Positions 8,454 to 18,060 of a stretch of 55,394 bases of DNA are shown here, piece by piece. The stretch is taken from the NCBI RefSeq assembly GCF_022565475.1, contig NZ_JAIUMR010000015.1:1-55394 (forward strand), given 5' to 3'. The translations under genes and the position numbers were made by a program. Each line of letters opens with the position of its first letter. Position 1 is the stretch's first letter. Source of the stretch: Aliidiomarina sp. (lineage in GTDB: Bacteria > Pseudomonadota > Gammaproteobacteria > Enterobacterales > Alteromonadaceae). The notes below the pieces were generated by a model. It searched no databases. It was not told where the DNA came from and saw only the letters and a list, made by a program, of their open reading frames with translations.

Positions 8454-10568
8454 TTACTCAGCGTCTTGCTCAGCTGGAGCTTCAGAAGACTCTTGCGCTT
8501 CTTTCATGCTCAAACGAACACGGCCTTGGCGATCGATTTCAAGAACCTTCACCTTCACCACTTCGCCGACTTTCAAGTAGTCATTCACGTCTTCAACGCG
8601 CTTGTCGCTAATTTGTGAAATGTGTACTAAGCCGTCTTTGCCTGGCAATACTGTTACAAACGCACCGAAATCAACGATACGTGCCACTTTACCTTCGTAA
8701 ATGCGGCCGACTTCAACTTCTGCGGTCAAGGCTTCGATACGTTTAACGGCGGCTTGTGCTGAAGCATCGTCAGTCGCTGCAATTTTGATCGTACCGTCGT
8801 CATCAATTTCAATGGTCGTGCCGGTCGACTCAGTCAACTCACGAATAACCGCGCCACCTTTACCAATCACATCACGGATCTTCTCAGGGTTGATCTTCAT
8901 GATGTGGAAGCGTGGTGCGAAGTCAGAGACGTCTTCACGAGCAGAGCTAATGGCTTGGTCCATGACTGACAAAATGTGCAAACGGGCCGCTTTCGCTTGT
9001 GCCAACGCTTTTTCCATAATGTCTTTGGTAATGCCTTCGATTTTGATGTCCATCTGCAATGCAGTCACACCATCAACACTACCCGCTACTTTAAAGTCCA
9101 TGTCACCTAAGTGATCTTCATCACCTAAGATGTCAGATAGAACAACGAAATCGTCGCCTTCCTTAACGAGACCCATTGCGATACCAGCCACTGACGCTTT
9201 AATCGGTACACCAGCGTCCATCAACGCCAAAGACGTACCACACACAGAAGCCATTGAACTCGAACCGTTAGATTCAGTGATTTCCGAAACTACACGAATG
9301 GTGTACGGGAATTCTTCTGGGCTTGGCATAACGGCTAAGACACCGCGCTTCGCTAAACGACCGTGACCGATCTCGCGACGCTTCGGTGAACCAACCATAC
9401 CCGTCTCACCCACACAGTACGGAGGGAAGTTATAATGCAGCATGAAGCGATCGGTGCGTGCGCCCATAATCTCGTCAATGTTCTGCGCATCACGCTCAGT
9501 ACCCAGTGTTGCAGCAACGATAGCTTGGGTTTCACCGCGAGTGAACACAGCAGAACCGTGAACGCGTGGCAATACGCCAGTTGCAACGTCAAGTGCGCGA
9601 ACCATATCCGGTTCACGACCATCGATACGCGGCTCACCAGCGATAACACGACGACGAACCACTTGTGATTCGAACTCGTGGAAAATATCACCGACTTCTT
9701 TTTCGTTGAGCTCGGCTTCGTCCGCTTTCAGGGCTTCGATCACTTCTTTCAGTGCCACGCCTAATGCGTTTTTACGCTCAACTTTATCGGTAATGCGATA
9801 CGCTTCACCGATTTTGCTTTCCGCTAGTTCTTTGATCTTAGCAATCAGTGGTTCGTTTTTCGCAGCCGGTGCCCAATCCCATTTCGGGGTGTTCACTTCA
9901 GCGGCAAATTCATTGATTGCAGAAACAACCGCTTGCATTTGCTCGTGGCCGTAGACCACCGCACCAAGCATCACTTCTTCGCTCAACAAGTTGGCTTCTG
10001 ACTCAACCATCAAGACTGCAGCTTCAGTACCTGCGACAACTAAGTCGAGGCTTGAATTTTCAAGTTCTGATTTGGTTGGGTTTAACGCGTACTCGTTGTT
10101 GATGACACCAACACGTGCTGCACCGATTGGACCATTGAAAGGAATGCCAGAAATAGTCAATGCCGCAGAAGCACCAATTAAGGCAACAATGTCAGGATTC
10201 ACTTCAGGGTTCAACGACATGACTGTCGCAACGACCTGCACTTCATTAAAGAAACCTTCAGGGAAAAGAGGACGAATTGGACGGTCGATGAGACGACAGG
10301 TCAACGTTTCATTCTCTGATGGGCGGCCTTCACGTTTGAAGAAGCCACCTGGAATTTTACCCGCAGCGTAAGTACGCTCTTGGTAGTTTACGGTCAACGG
10401 AAAGAAATCTGCGTCTGGACGCGCTTCTTTTTTGCCAACCACAGTCACTAAAACTGTAGTGTCGTCCATACTTACCATCACTGCTGCTGTCGCTTGACGC
10501 GCAATCGCACCAGTTTCTAAAGTGACAGTGTGCTGACCATATTGGAATTGCTTAATAATCGGATTCAC
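8454..10568 (-). CDS. pnp: Polyribonucleotide nucleotidyltransferase (PNPase)
   Basis: 704 residues, close to E. coli PNPase (711). PNPase degrades RNA 3' to 5' by phosphorolysis and is part of the degradosome. Two RNase-PH-like cores are present (N-terminal from [14 protein letters not shown]; second core with [13 protein letters not shown] and [13 protein letters not shown]), followed by a KH domain (~residue 553, VIGKGGAVI) and a C-terminal S1 domain (~620-690, [19 protein letters not shown]). The start is GTG at 10568 with AAAGGA upstream; the family often uses non-ATG starts. It follows rpsO after a terminator and a candidate promoter, as in E. coli, where rpsO-pnp expression is controlled by RNase III and PNPase itself. 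Confidence 0.98.
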   Translation of the reverse strand: MNPIIKQFQYGQHTVTLETGAIARQATAAVMVSMDDTTVLVTVVGKKEARPDADFFPLTVNYQERTYAAGKIPGGFFKREGRPSENETLTCRLIDRPIRPLFPEGFFNEVQVVATVMSLNPEVNPDIVALIGASAALTISGIPFNGPIGAARVGVINNEYALNPTKSELENSSLDLVVAGTEAAVLMVESEANLLSEEVMLGAVVYGHEQMQAVVSAINEFAAEVNTPKWDWAPAAKNEPLIAKIKELAESKIGEAYRITDKVERKNALGVALKEVIEALKADEAELNEKEVGDIFHEFESQVVRRRVIAGEPRIDGREPDMVRALDVATGVLPRVHGSAVFTRGETQAIVAATLGTERDAQNIDEIMGARTDRFMLHYNFPPYCVGETGMVGSPKRREIGHGRLAKRGVLAVMPSPEEFPYTIRVVSEITESNGSSSMASVCGTSLALMDAGVPIKASVAGIAMGLVKEGDDFVVLSDILGDEDHLGDMDFKVAGSVDGVTALQMDIKIEGITKDIMEKALAQAKAARLHILSVMDQAISSAREDVSDFAPRFHIMKINPEKIRDVIGKGGAVIRELTESTGTTIEIDDDGTIKIAATDDASAQAAVKRIEALTAEVEVGRIYEGKVARIVDFGAFVTVLPGKDGLVHISQISDKRVEDVNDYLKVGEVVKVKVLEIDRQGRVRLSMKEAQESSEAPAEQDAE

Positions 10569-10644
10569 GTTTGTTTTTCCTTTACCTACTTAATTTCGCC
10601 CATTCTTGTCCCGGGCCCTGTGCTTTTTTCTACTTTCACGCTGC

Positions 10645-10673
10645 ATTATAGCGGAATAAGCAAACCTAAAGAA
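10645..10673 (-). promoter_or_regulatory. Candidate sigma-70 promoter for pnp
   Basis: On the minus strand a perfect -10 TATAAT (10645-10650) is preceded at 17 bp by a weak -35, TTCTTT (10668-10673). It sits in the rpsO-pnp intergenic region downstream of the rpsO terminator, where a second promoter for pnp is expected. Confidence 0.55.
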
Positions 10674-10715
10674 AGCAAGTGTGCAATCTTTCAGCAAAAA
10701 CCTATTCACAAACCT

Positions 10716-10745
10716 AAAATAACAAAGGGGCCCTGAGGCCCCTTT
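10716..10745 (-). terminator. Intrinsic terminator of rpsO
   Basis: Stem AAAGGGGCC / GGCCCCTTT with a 4-nt loop lies 12 bp after the rpsO stop, followed on the minus strand by TTTGTTATTTT. Confidence 0.85.
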
Positions 10746-10757
10746 GCATGTATTCTG

Positions 10758-11027
10758 TTAGCGACGTAATTCAAGACGCTTAATCAGGTCTACATAACGC
10801 TCTTCATTTTTGCGCTTTAAGTAGTCCAACAACTTACGACGTTGGCTTACCATGCGCAGCAGACCACGACGTGAGTGGTGATCGTGCTTGTGCTCTTTGA
10901 AGTGACCTTGCAAGTGGTTGATTTGCGCAGTTAACAGAGCGACCTGAACTTCAGGTGAACCTGTATCGCCTTCGCCACGCGCGTAGTCGGCTACGATTTG
11001 AGCTTTTTGAGCAGCTGTTAGTGACAT
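10758..11027 (-). CDS. rpsO: 30S ribosomal protein S15
   Basis: 89 residues, the usual length. S15 binds the central domain of 16S rRNA early in 30S assembly. Family signatures are clear: [33 protein letters not shown] and RKLLDYLK. The ATG is preceded by GGAG. It lies between truB and pnp, as in many proteobacteria, with its own promoter in the truB-rpsO gap. Confidence 0.98.
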   Translation of the reverse strand: MSLTAAQKAQIVADYARGEGDTGSPEVQVALLTAQINHLQGHFKEHKHDHHSRRGLLRMVSQRRKLLDYLKRKNEERYVDLIKRLELRR

Positions 11028-11090
11028 AATGTTACTCCAGTTTTGATGATGCCCGAGCCGATCACTAATTCAGCCCAAGCGGGAGCGCGA

Positions 11091-11119
11091 ATTATACGCA
11101 CCTTACGGCGCAATTACAA
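11091..11119 (-). promoter_or_regulatory. Sigma-70 promoter for rpsO
   Basis: Minus-strand -10 TATAAT (11091-11096) and -35 TTGTAA (11114-11119) with 17-bp spacing. The -35 overlaps the truB stop codon. This matches the known position of a dedicated rpsO promoter in E. coli. Confidence 0.7.
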
Positions 11120-12043
11120 CACCACCACGCGCTTCGGCCAATATAAACCATCGCTTTCGCGACGCTCGCCAACGCCCAAAAATACCGCGTCACTGTCACG
11201 CCGGATGCGTAAAAAAGAATCCGTCGAATCCGCTGCGACCGGTTGGCCATGTAAGAAACCACCGGCGGCCTTATCACTTACCCGCACTTCAGCCAGCTGC
11301 TGTACCGGTGCATCGACCGGCAAGAGCAACGCATCCATCGCGCGATAATCAAATTCAGCAGGGTCTTCACGGTCCGCAACCATCGCCTGTAATTCAGCCA
11401 AGGAATGCATCGCGTCCGCCGGATAGTCGCCAACTCGAGTACGGTGCAAGCTTTTCACATAGGCACCACAGCCAAGTGCTTGGCCGAGATCATCCACCAA
11501 AGAACGAATATACGTACCTTTACTACAATGCACATCAAGGGTGACAAATGGCAACTCGATAGCAACGACATCGATCGAATAAATCGTAATCGGACGCGCT
11601 TTGCGTTCTATCTCAATGCCGCGGCGCGCATAATCATACAGCGGAGTACCTTCATGCTTCAGCGCCGAAAACATCGACGGCACCTGCAAAATGTCGCCCA
11701 CAAAAGGCTCAATTGCCGCGCGCACATCGTCAGCGGTTACATCGACAGCACGTTGTTCAACAATTTCACCGTCAGCGTCGCTGGTATTCGTGCGAATACC
11801 CAATTCAGCCACCACACGATAGCCTTTGTCGGCATCCAACAAAAACTGAGCAAACTTCGTCGACTCACCCAAACACACCGGCAGCATTCCCGTTGCGAGC
11901 GGATCCAACGCGCCCGTGTGTCCAGCTTTTTGCGCATAGAAAGCGCGTTTCACTTGTTGCAGTATTCGATTCGACGACTCACCCGACGGCTTATCCACCA
12001 AGATCACACCATCGATCAGTCGCCCTCGCGTCCGTCTTGCCAC
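11114..12043 (-). CDS. truB: tRNA pseudouridine(55) synthase TruB
   Basis: 309 residues. The enzyme makes pseudouridine 55 in the T-loop of tRNAs. The catalytic motif HTGALDPLATGMLP with the essential Asp is present near residue 45, preceded by LVDKPSGESS. A C-terminal PUA-like region with VSDKAAGGFLHGQPV completes the family pattern. The start codon is GTG at 12043, three bases after the rbfA stop, with AGGA upstream. It belongs to the rbfA-truB unit. Confidence 0.96.
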   Translation of the reverse strand: MARRTRGRLIDGVILVDKPSGESSNRILQQVKRAFYAQKAGHTGALDPLATGMLPVCLGESTKFAQFLLDADKGYRVVAELGIRTNTSDADGEIVEQRAVDVTADDVRAAIEPFVGDILQVPSMFSALKHEGTPLYDYARRGIEIERKARPITIYSIDVVAIELPFVTLDVHCSKGTYIRSLVDDLGQALGCGAYVKSLHRTRVGDYPADAMHSLAELQAMVADREDPAEFDYRAMDALLLPVDAPVQQLAEVRVSDKAAGGFLHGQPVAADSTDSFLRIRRDSDAVFLGVGERRESDGLYWPKRVVVL

Positions 12044-12046
12044 AGC

Positions 12047-12442
12047 TTATTCCTGTTCGTCGTCTGGATTCTCTTGCGCGCGCTTTTCGTCACTTTCACG
12101 CGCTTCACGTACTAAAGTCGCCATCCGGATACCTTCCATCAAGCTTACATCGTGAACAAAACGCAACTCCGGCGTAACCCGAGCTTTAATACGCTTACCC
12201 AACAACGAACGAATATAACCCGCCGCTTCATTGAGTACATCCAGCGCCGCCTTGACCTGCTCCTGATCGTCTTGCAAAAAGGTCACAAAAACCTTGGCAT
12301 AACCCAAGTCCTTCGACACTTCAACATCATTCACCGTCGGCATCACAACCCGCGGGTCCTTGATCTCCCGCTGCAAGATCATCGCAATCTCACGCTGCAT
12401 CTGCTGCGAAAACCGATCCGTACGACTAAATTGCTTCTTCAT
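12047..12442 (-). CDS. rbfA: Ribosome-binding factor A
   Basis: 131 residues. RbfA binds the 30S subunit and helps mature the 5' end of 16S rRNA, especially in the cold. Family features: FSRTDRFSQQMQREIAMILQ, the KH-like core DPRVVMPTVNDVEVSKDL, and an acidic C-terminal tail. The start ATG has a good GAGGAG. In most gammaproteobacteria rbfA follows infB directly; here 446 bp of repeats and a terminator separate them, so rbfA-truB may have lost or weakened its link to the nusA-infB transcript. Confidence 0.96.
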   Translation of the reverse strand: MKKQFSRTDRFSQQMQREIAMILQREIKDPRVVMPTVNDVEVSKDLGYAKVFVTFLQDDQEQVKAALDVLNEAAGYIRSLLGKRIKARVTPELRFVHDVSLMEGIRMATLVREARESDEKRAQENPDDEQE

Positions 12443-12485
12443 AAATACTCCTCAATCCTGTCTGGTGCCTCGCAGTCGGGCTCTG

Positions 12486-12551
12486 GGGCGACTTACTTGC
12501 GCAATAGCCTGCCTGCGCAGTTGTCGCCCTAGTAGCGCGGTTGTCGCCCTA
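12486..12551. repeat. Short direct and inverted repeats upstream of rbfA
   Basis: Two 17-bp direct units at 12515-12531 and 12535-12551 (GCGCRGTTGTCGCCCTA) differ at one base and are 3 bp apart. The segment 12486-12503 is an inverted partner (GGGCGAC...GCGCA against TGCGC...GTCGCCC), so a transcript could fold into a hairpin. This is part of the non-coding stretch between infB and rbfA. No gene is visible here. Confidence 0.65.
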
Positions 12552-12647
12552 TCAGCCTCTAAGCTCCCGCATTGCTAGGCTACCTGATACTCAACACCGT
12601 GCAAATATTAAAAGCCATCAACGCTGAGCGGAGACCGACTCAATAAC

Positions 12648-12845
12648 TAAAAGTGGCATGCGTATAATCAGTCGAACTATAAAGGCTACCGAGCACAGAG
12701 AGAGAAGCAGTTTGGCAAAGTGTCCGAGCCATGGATGGCGAGGCCAAGCCCCCATGGATGGGTTTACGGCGTCTTTGCCAAACTGTTTCTCTTGTCGTGC
12801 GTAAGTAGCCTAATCCTCGATCTAATTATACGCATGCCACTTTTA
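12648..12845. mobile_element. MITE-like 198-bp palindromic element between infB and rbfA
   Basis: The ends are a perfect 21-bp inverted repeat (12648-12668 and 12825-12845, outer sequence TAAAAGTGGC). Inside, arms 12701-12720 and 12773-12792 pair at 19 of 20 positions (core CAGTTTGGCAAAG / CTTTGCCAAACTG), and the stretch between outer and inner arms pairs partially. The centre (12721-12772) holds two small perfect hairpins, GCCATGGATGGC and CCCATGGATGGG. There is no ORF. The outermost TA on each side would fit target duplication by an IS630/Tc1-type transposase, but since TA is self-complementary this is only suggestive. As RNA the whole element would fold into one long hairpin in the operon transcript. 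Confidence 0.75.
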
Positions 12846-12882
12846 AAACGAGAAGCTACGCTCACAGCGTAAGCGTAGCTTC
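12845..12882 (-). terminator. Intrinsic terminator directly after infB
   Basis: A perfect 11-bp stem (GAAGCTACGCT / AGCGTAGCTTC, 12852-12882) with a 9-nt loop lies 6 bp past the infB stop. On the minus strand it is followed by TCGTTTT, which abuts the terminal repeat of the palindromic element. It would cut rbfA-truB off from the nusA-infB transcript. Confidence 0.75.
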
Positions 12883-12888
12883 CGTGCT

Positions 12889-15570
12889 TTACAGTGTGCG
12901 CTCGACTTGGATGGTTTCGAAGACCTCGATTTGGTCGCCGACTCGAACGTCGTTGTAGTTCTTGACGCCGATACCACATTCCATGCCGTTACGAACTTCT
13001 TGCACGTCGTCTTTGAAGCGACGTAACGATTCAAGCTCACCTTCGTAGATCACCACGTTGTCGCGGAGAACACGGATTGGCGCTGAACGTTTAACGATAC
13101 CTTCGGTGACCATACAACCAGCAATCGCGCCGATTTTTGGTGATTTGAAGACATCGCGAACTTCTGCAAGACCGATAATCTGCTGTTTGAACTCAGGCGC
13201 TAACATACCGGTCATCGCCTGCTTGATCTCATCAATCAAGTCATAGATGACACTGTAGTAGCGAAGCTCAATGCTTTCGTTCTCAGCAGTACGACGTGCA
13301 GTTGCGTCAGCACGAACGTTAAAGCCGATGACGATTGCATTCGAAGCGCCTGCCAAGCTCATATCCGTGTCGGTGATACCACCTACGCCGTTACCGATAA
13401 TATTCACTTTTACTTCATCGGTAGAGAGTTTGGTCAACGACTCGATAATCGCTTCGAGTGAGCCTTGAACGTCTGCTTTGACAACTAAGTTCAGTTCTGA
13501 CACGTCGCCTTCTTGCATGTTGCTAAACATGTTTTCTAGCTTAGCTTTCTGCTGACGTGCCAATTTCACTTCACGGTACTTGCCTTGACGATAGTTCGAA
13601 ACTTCGCGTGCTTTGCGCTCGTCTTTAACCACGTTGACTTCATCACCCGCAGCAGGAACACCGGACAAACCGAGAATTTCTACTGGAATTGATGGGCCAG
13701 CGGTTTCAACTTCTTGGCCAAGCTCGTTGCGCATCGCACGAATACGACCGTACTCAAGACCACAGAGAACGATATCACCACGATTCAAGGTACCGCTTTG
13801 AACCAAGATGGTTGCGACCGGTCCACGACCTTTGTCCAAGCGTGATTCAATCACGAGACCTTTCGCCATGCCTTCAAACGATGCTTTCAAATCGAGCATT
13901 TCTGATTGCAGTAGTAAGGCCTCAAGCAATCCATCGATATTCTCACCGCTTTTCGCCGAAACGTGAACGAACTGAACGTCACCGCCCCACTCTTCAGACA
14001 ATACGTCGTGCTGAGCAAGCTCAGATTTAACGCGATCTGGATCCGCTTCAGGCTTATCGATCTTATTGACGGCAACAACCAATGGAACGCCTGCCGCTTT
14101 CGCGTGCTGAATGGCTTCCACGGTTTGTGGCATCACGCCATCATCCGCAGCGACAACCAAGATAACGATATCCGTCGCACTGGCACCACGAGCACGCATT
14201 GACGTAAACGCCGCGTGACCCGGAGTATCCAAGAAGGTAATCATGCCGTGACCGGTGTCAACGTGATAAGCACCAATGTGCTGGGTAATACCACCGGCTT
14301 CACCCGCTGCAACTTTCGCCTTTCGGATGTAATCGAGTAACGACGTTTTACCGTGGTCAACGTGACCCATAACAGTAACAACCGGTGCGCGTGACTTCAG
14401 TTCACCTTCATCACTGCGGTCGAGAAGAACAGACTGCTCAAGCTCATTGTCGTTGACGAGAACAAACTTGTGACCTAACTCTTCAACCACCAGCGATGCG
14501 GTTTCTTGATCGAGCACCTGATTAATCGTGACCATCTCGCCCATTTTCATCATGGCTTTGATGACTTCAGTGGCTTTAATCGCCAACCGGTTCGCTAAAT
14601 CAGCGACGGTAATGGTTTCCGGGATGCGAACTTCACGTTCCACCGGTGCTGCTGGCTTGTTAAAGCCGTGCTGCATGCTGCTCGGTGAACGCTTACTGCC
14701 TTTACGGCGACGCTCACGACGAGGACTATCGTCTTTCTCGTCATCCTTTCCACGACGCTTGGTCTTCTTCGCAGTGCGGCGGCCACGACGTTCTTCTTCG
14801 GTGTCCTGTTGCTCTTCAGCAAATTTAGCGGTCACCGAAGTGGTAAAGTGAACGTCTTCTTCTTCCATCTTCTTCCGACGAGCTTCTTCTTCTTCCCATC
14901 GTGCTTGGTTTTCTTCAGCTAAACGACGAGCTTCTTCGGCTTGACGCTTCGCTTCTTCTTCCGCTTTTTTCGCAGCTTCTGCTTCTTGCACTTGACGAAT
15001 ACGCTCAGCTTCAGCACGCGCAGCTTCGGCTTTCGCCTTTTCTTCTGGTGACTTCTCTGGCTGAGGTTTAGCTTTTTCTTTTGCTTTCGCGGCTTCCGCT
15101 TTCGCAGCGGCTTCTGCTTTTGCCTTCGCTTCCGCTTTCGCAGCAGCCTCTGCCTTCGCTTTGGCCTCAGCTTCAGCTTTCGCTTTTGCTTCAGCAGCAG
15201 CTTTCGCTTCCGCTTCCGCTTGTTCAGCGGCTAAACGCTCTTCTTCTAAACGCTGTTCTTCTTCTGCAGAGCGTTTCACATAAGTGCGTTTTTTCCGCAC
15301 CTCAACTTGTACGGCCTTGGCTTTACCCGGACCGGCGTTGATGCTTAACGTGCTGCGAGTCTTCCGCTTCAGTGTCATCCGACTCGGAGCAGCGTTACCA
15401 TCGCCACCATGAGCCTTGTTCAAATGCGCCAGTAACTGCGCCTTTTCATCTTCAGAAACTGTATCGCTTGCGCCAGATTTTTTAATTCCAGCTTCACTTA
15501 ATTGCGTGAGCAAGCGATCAACGGAGGTTCCGATATCACTGGCAAGTTTTTCGACTTTGACTTCTGCCAT
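12889..15570 (-). CDS. infB: Translation initiation factor IF-2
   Basis: 893 residues, about E. coli length (890). IF-2 is the GTPase that brings fMet-tRNA to the 30S subunit and promotes subunit joining. Domains in order: an N-terminal IF2_N helical domain ([20 protein letters not shown]), a long Ala/Lys/Glu-rich region at ~residues 90-240 (highly repetitive at DNA level, nt ~14880-15260), a second IF2_N, then the G domain with GHVDHGKTS at ~400, [18 protein letters not shown] and SAKSGENI, followed by beta-barrels and the C-terminal fMet-tRNA binding domain. It lies 25 bp after nusA in the rimP-nusA-infB operon. Confidence 0.98.
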   Translation of the reverse strand: MAEVKVEKLASDIGTSVDRLLTQLSEAGIKKSGASDTVSEDEKAQLLAHLNKAHGGDGNAAPSRMTLKRKTRSTLSINAGPGKAKAVQVEVRKKRTYVKRSAEEEQRLEEERLAAEQAEAEAKAAAEAKAKAEAEAKAKAEAAAKAEAKAKAEAAAKAEAAKAKEKAKPQPEKSPEEKAKAEAARAEAERIRQVQEAEAAKKAEEEAKRQAEEARRLAEENQARWEEEEARRKKMEEEDVHFTTSVTAKFAEEQQDTEEERRGRRTAKKTKRRGKDDEKDDSPRRERRRKGSKRSPSSMQHGFNKPAAPVEREVRIPETITVADLANRLAIKATEVIKAMMKMGEMVTINQVLDQETASLVVEELGHKFVLVNDNELEQSVLLDRSDEGELKSRAPVVTVMGHVDHGKTSLLDYIRKAKVAAGEAGGITQHIGAYHVDTGHGMITFLDTPGHAAFTSMRARGASATDIVILVVAADDGVMPQTVEAIQHAKAAGVPLVVAVNKIDKPEADPDRVKSELAQHDVLSEEWGGDVQFVHVSAKSGENIDGLLEALLLQSEMLDLKASFEGMAKGLVIESRLDKGRGPVATILVQSGTLNRGDIVLCGLEYGRIRAMRNELGQEVETAGPSIPVEILGLSGVPAAGDEVNVVKDERKAREVSNYRQGKYREVKLARQQKAKLENMFSNMQEGDVSELNLVVKADVQGSLEAIIESLTKLSTDEVKVNIIGNGVGGITDTDMSLAGASNAIVIGFNVRADATARRTAENESIELRYYSVIYDLIDEIKQAMTGMLAPEFKQQIIGLAEVRDVFKSPKIGAIAGCMVTEGIVKRSAPIRVLRDNVVIYEGELESLRRFKDDVQEVRNGMECGIGVKNYNDVRVGDQIEVFETIQVERTL

Positions 15571-15595
15571 CTAATTCATCCCTCACTTGTACCGA

Positions 15596-17095
15596 TTATT
15601 CTTCGTTGCTGAACCAGCAAATATTACGAGCTTTCATGATCAGCTCACCAGCCATTTCTGGCGTTAATGACTCGATTTCTTCGAGATCATCAATGCCCTG
15701 CTCGGCTAAGTCTTCTAAGGTTCGTACACCTTTGGCGGCTAGTTCGTACGCCAGGTGACGATCTAAACCTTCAAGCTCTAACAAGGTTGAATCTGGCTCT
15801 GCGCCTTCAAGCGATTCTTCCGTTGCTAACGCTTTGGTTGTTAAATAGTCGCGTGCGCGGTTGCGCAATTCTTCGACGATATCCTCGTCCATGCCTTCAA
15901 CTGACAACAGCTCAGAAACAGGAACATAGGCAATTTCTTCCAGCGATGAAAACCCTTCATCAATCAGAACGGCAGCGAAATCTTCGTCGATTTCGAGGCC
16001 TTCCATGAACAATGAGGTCAAACGCTCAGACTCAGCTTCGTTGCGCGCATTAAAGTCATCAACGGTCATCACGTTTAGTTCCCAGCCCGTTAACTGGCTC
16101 GCCAAACGAACGTTCTGGCCATTACGACCAATCGCTTGTGCTAAGTTTGCTGCATCGACAGCGATATCCATAGTGTGTGTTTCTTCGTCCATGACGATCG
16201 AAACAACTTCCGCCGGTGCCATCGCATTAATCACATATTGTGCCGGATTATCATCCCACAACACGATATCGACACGCTCGCCACCGAGTTCACCAGAAAC
16301 CGCTTGAACACGCGCACCACGCATGCCCACACAAGCACCCACTGGATCAATACGGCGGTCATTGCTTTTCACGGCAATTTTCGCGCGTGAACCCGGATCC
16401 CGTGCAGCACCTTTAACTTCAATCATTTCTTCGCCAATTTCCGGCACTTCAATGCGGAATAGCTCAATCAGGAAGTCTGGGTGAGAACGACTGACAAACA
16501 ATTGGGCACCGCGCGCTTCTGGGCGCACTGCAAATAACAAGCCACGAACGCGGTCACCTGGACGAACGCTTTCACGCGGTAACATATCGTCACGGAAAAT
16601 AACCGCTTCAGCATTATTACCTAGGTCAAGAATGACATTGTCGCGTGTCGCCTTTTTGACAATCCCGCTAATTAAAGTGCCTACTTGGTCTTCATACTGC
16701 TCAACCACTTGTGCCCGCTCAGCTTCGCGAACCTTTTGCACAATGACTTGCTTTGCAGTTTGGGTGGTAATACGGTCAAAGACAATCGAATCGATTTGTT
16801 CTTCAATGTATTCACCGACCTGAATTTCCGGATCATCGATCTGTGCTGCTGATAACGAAATTTCCGCGTACGGATTCTCTAATACCGTGTCAGGATCAGC
16901 CACGACTTGCCAGCGACGGAACGTCTCAAATTCACCTGTCTGGCGATCGATAGCGACACGCACTTCAATATCACCGTCATATTTTTTCCGAGTTGCTGTT
17001 GCAATGGCTGATTCTAACGCTTCGAAAATTTTCTCGCGTGGTACCGCTTTTTCGTTCGATACTGCCTCTGCAACCAGCAAAATTTCTTTATTCAT
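15596..17095 (-). CDS. nusA: Transcription termination/antitermination factor NusA
   Basis: 499 residues, near the E. coli size (495). NusA binds RNA polymerase, modulates pausing and termination and works in rRNA antitermination. Domains: N-terminal RNAP-binding domain ([20 protein letters not shown]), S1 (~135-200), two KH domains (signature [13 protein letters not shown] and [13 protein letters not shown]), and two C-terminal acidic repeats typical of gammaproteobacterial NusA. It sits 24 bp after rimP and 25 bp before infB. Confidence 0.98.
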   Translation of the reverse strand: MNKEILLVAEAVSNEKAVPREKIFEALESAIATATRKKYDGDIEVRVAIDRQTGEFETFRRWQVVADPDTVLENPYAEISLSAAQIDDPEIQVGEYIEEQIDSIVFDRITTQTAKQVIVQKVREAERAQVVEQYEDQVGTLISGIVKKATRDNVILDLGNNAEAVIFRDDMLPRESVRPGDRVRGLLFAVRPEARGAQLFVSRSHPDFLIELFRIEVPEIGEEMIEVKGAARDPGSRAKIAVKSNDRRIDPVGACVGMRGARVQAVSGELGGERVDIVLWDDNPAQYVINAMAPAEVVSIVMDEETHTMDIAVDAANLAQAIGRNGQNVRLASQLTGWELNVMTVDDFNARNEAESERLTSLFMEGLEIDEDFAAVLIDEGFSSLEEIAYVPVSELLSVEGMDEDIVEELRNRARDYLTTKALATEESLEGAEPDSTLLELEGLDRHLAYELAAKGVRTLEDLAEQGIDDLEEIESLTPEMAGELIMKARNICWFSNEE

Positions 17096-17119
17096 GCTCT
17101 TGCCTCGTCAACGCTAAAT

Positions 17120-17578
17120 TTAGTCAAACTTAGGTACCAGATTCGCTTTCTTAATTGCGTTGACTGGTACAGTTAAGGATTCATCGCCAATCGCGAATGT
17201 CACTTTTTCGCCATCGACTGCGGCTATCTGTGCTTTAAAGTTACGGCGATTCATCACCGCAGCTGTTAACTGCACAGATACTTCTTCACCTAAGAAGCGC
17301 TCGTAATGCGCGGCATTAAACAGGGGCCGCTCGAGTCCGGGTGAAGATACTTCTAGGTTATATTCAGTATTGATCGGATCTTCGACATCTAGAACAGCGC
17401 TGACTTGATAACTCACGTCCGCACAGTCATCGACTGAGATGCCTTCTTCATGATCAATAAAAACGCGCAAGGTCGAATGCTTACCTGCACGCACAAATTC
17501 AATGCCAACCAACTCAAAACCGGCAGCAGCAACTGCGGGTTCAAGCATATTTGTCAGTCGTTCAACCAAAGTTGCCAA
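17120..17578 (-). CDS. rimP: Ribosome maturation factor RimP
   Basis: 152 residues from the TTG at 17578; E. coli RimP has 150. This TTG is preferred because it has GGAGG five bases upstream and the resulting N-terminus ([12 protein letters not shown]) aligns with the family; an in-frame TTG at 17596 has no Shine-Dalgarno. RimP is needed for 30S maturation. Family motifs: [40 protein letters not shown] and [12 protein letters not shown]. It is the first gene of rimP-nusA-infB. A short hairpin with a T7 tract stands just before its ribosome binding site. Confidence 0.95.
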   Translation of the reverse strand: MATLVERLTNMLEPAVAAAGFELVGIEFVRAGKHSTLRVFIDHEEGISVDDCADVSYQVSAVLDVEDPINTEYNLEVSSPGLERPLFNAAHYERFLGEEVSVQLTAAVMNRRNFKAQIAAVDGEKVTFAIGDESLTVPVNAIKKANLVPKFD

Positions 17579-17583
17579 CTCAA

Positions 17584-17588
17584 CCTCC
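17584..17588 (-). promoter_or_regulatory. Ribosome binding site that fixes the TTG start of rimP
   Basis: GGAGG on the minus strand, five bases before the TTG at 17578. Confidence 0.7.
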
Positions 17589-17594
17589 AGAAAC

Positions 17595-17614
17595 AAAAAA
17601 AGGGCATAACGCCC
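17595..17614 (-). terminator. Short terminator-like hairpin just upstream of rimP
   Basis: GGGC-N5-GCCC followed on the minus strand by seven T. The stem is only four GC pairs, so it is weak. An ideal -35 (TTGACA, rc at 17625-17630) lies just upstream, but its -10 (TATGCC or TTATGC) would be poor and would sit in this hairpin. Confidence 0.45.
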
Positions 17615-17655
17615 AGTTCTTCGGTGTCAAAACTAATGTCAGTCAGGCTAGATAG

Positions 17656-17683
17656 CAAAAAGCCCCGGACTAAGTCGGGGCTT
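17656..17683 (-). terminator. Intrinsic terminator downstream of tRNA-fMet
   Basis: Stem AAGCCCCG / CGGGGCTT with an 8-nt loop, followed on the minus strand by six T. It separates the initiator tRNA from rimP, as is known for metY in E. coli, where part of transcription reads through. Confidence 0.85.
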
Positions 17684-17752
17684 ATAAACCTGGCGCGCCT
17701 TTCGACCTGAGTCTAACGGCTCACTACAATCTGAATACCATTAAACTCGAAC

Positions 17753-17829
<77 letters not shown>

Positions 17830-17843
17830 TCCGAATGGATATC

Positions 17844-17871
17844 ATTATACTCTGTTCTCACTTGTTTTCAA
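17844..17871 (-). promoter_or_regulatory. Strong sigma-70 promoter for tRNA-fMet
   Basis: Minus-strand -35 TTGAAA (17866-17871), 16-bp spacer and perfect -10 TATAAT (17844-17849), ending 14 bp before the tRNA 5' end. Confidence 0.8.
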
Positions 17872-17943
17872 CCGAAAAGCTCACTTTATATTGCTTCTGG
17901 TGTTTTCGAAAACAATTGAATTAACAAGAAGATAACAATAATT

Positions 17944-18030
17944 TGGTGCCGAAGACGAGACTCGAACTCGTACGCTCAGAAGAGCACCACCCCCTCAAGA
18001 TGGCGTGTCTACCAATTCCACCACTTCGGC
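17944..18030 (-). tRNA. leuU: tRNA-Leu (GAG)
   Basis: 87 nt with encoded CCA and a long variable arm, a class II tRNA. Acceptor GCCGAAG pairs with CTTCGGC, and the anticodon loop TTGAGGG gives anticodon GAG, reading CUC/CUU. It lies 31 bp after secG, the same neighbourhood as E. coli leuU, and is probably co-transcribed with secG. Confidence 0.96.
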
Positions 18031-18060
18031 AAATCTATTCCCAAAAAATTAAGCTAAAAC

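Noticed and set aside
11405-12115. 236-codon open frame on the plus strand
   Set aside because: It lies antisense to truB and rbfA, has no ribosome binding site and no recognisable protein features; it is a compositional shadow.
14880-15260. Repetitive GCTTTCGC/TTCTTCT-rich DNA as a repeat array
   Set aside because: It is the Ala/Lys/Glu-rich linker of IF-2, in frame throughout; ordinary for the family.
17901-17914. Palindrome TGTTTTCGAAAACA between the two tRNAs as a terminator
   Set aside because: The stem is almost all A-T with no loop and no T-run after it; too weak to call.
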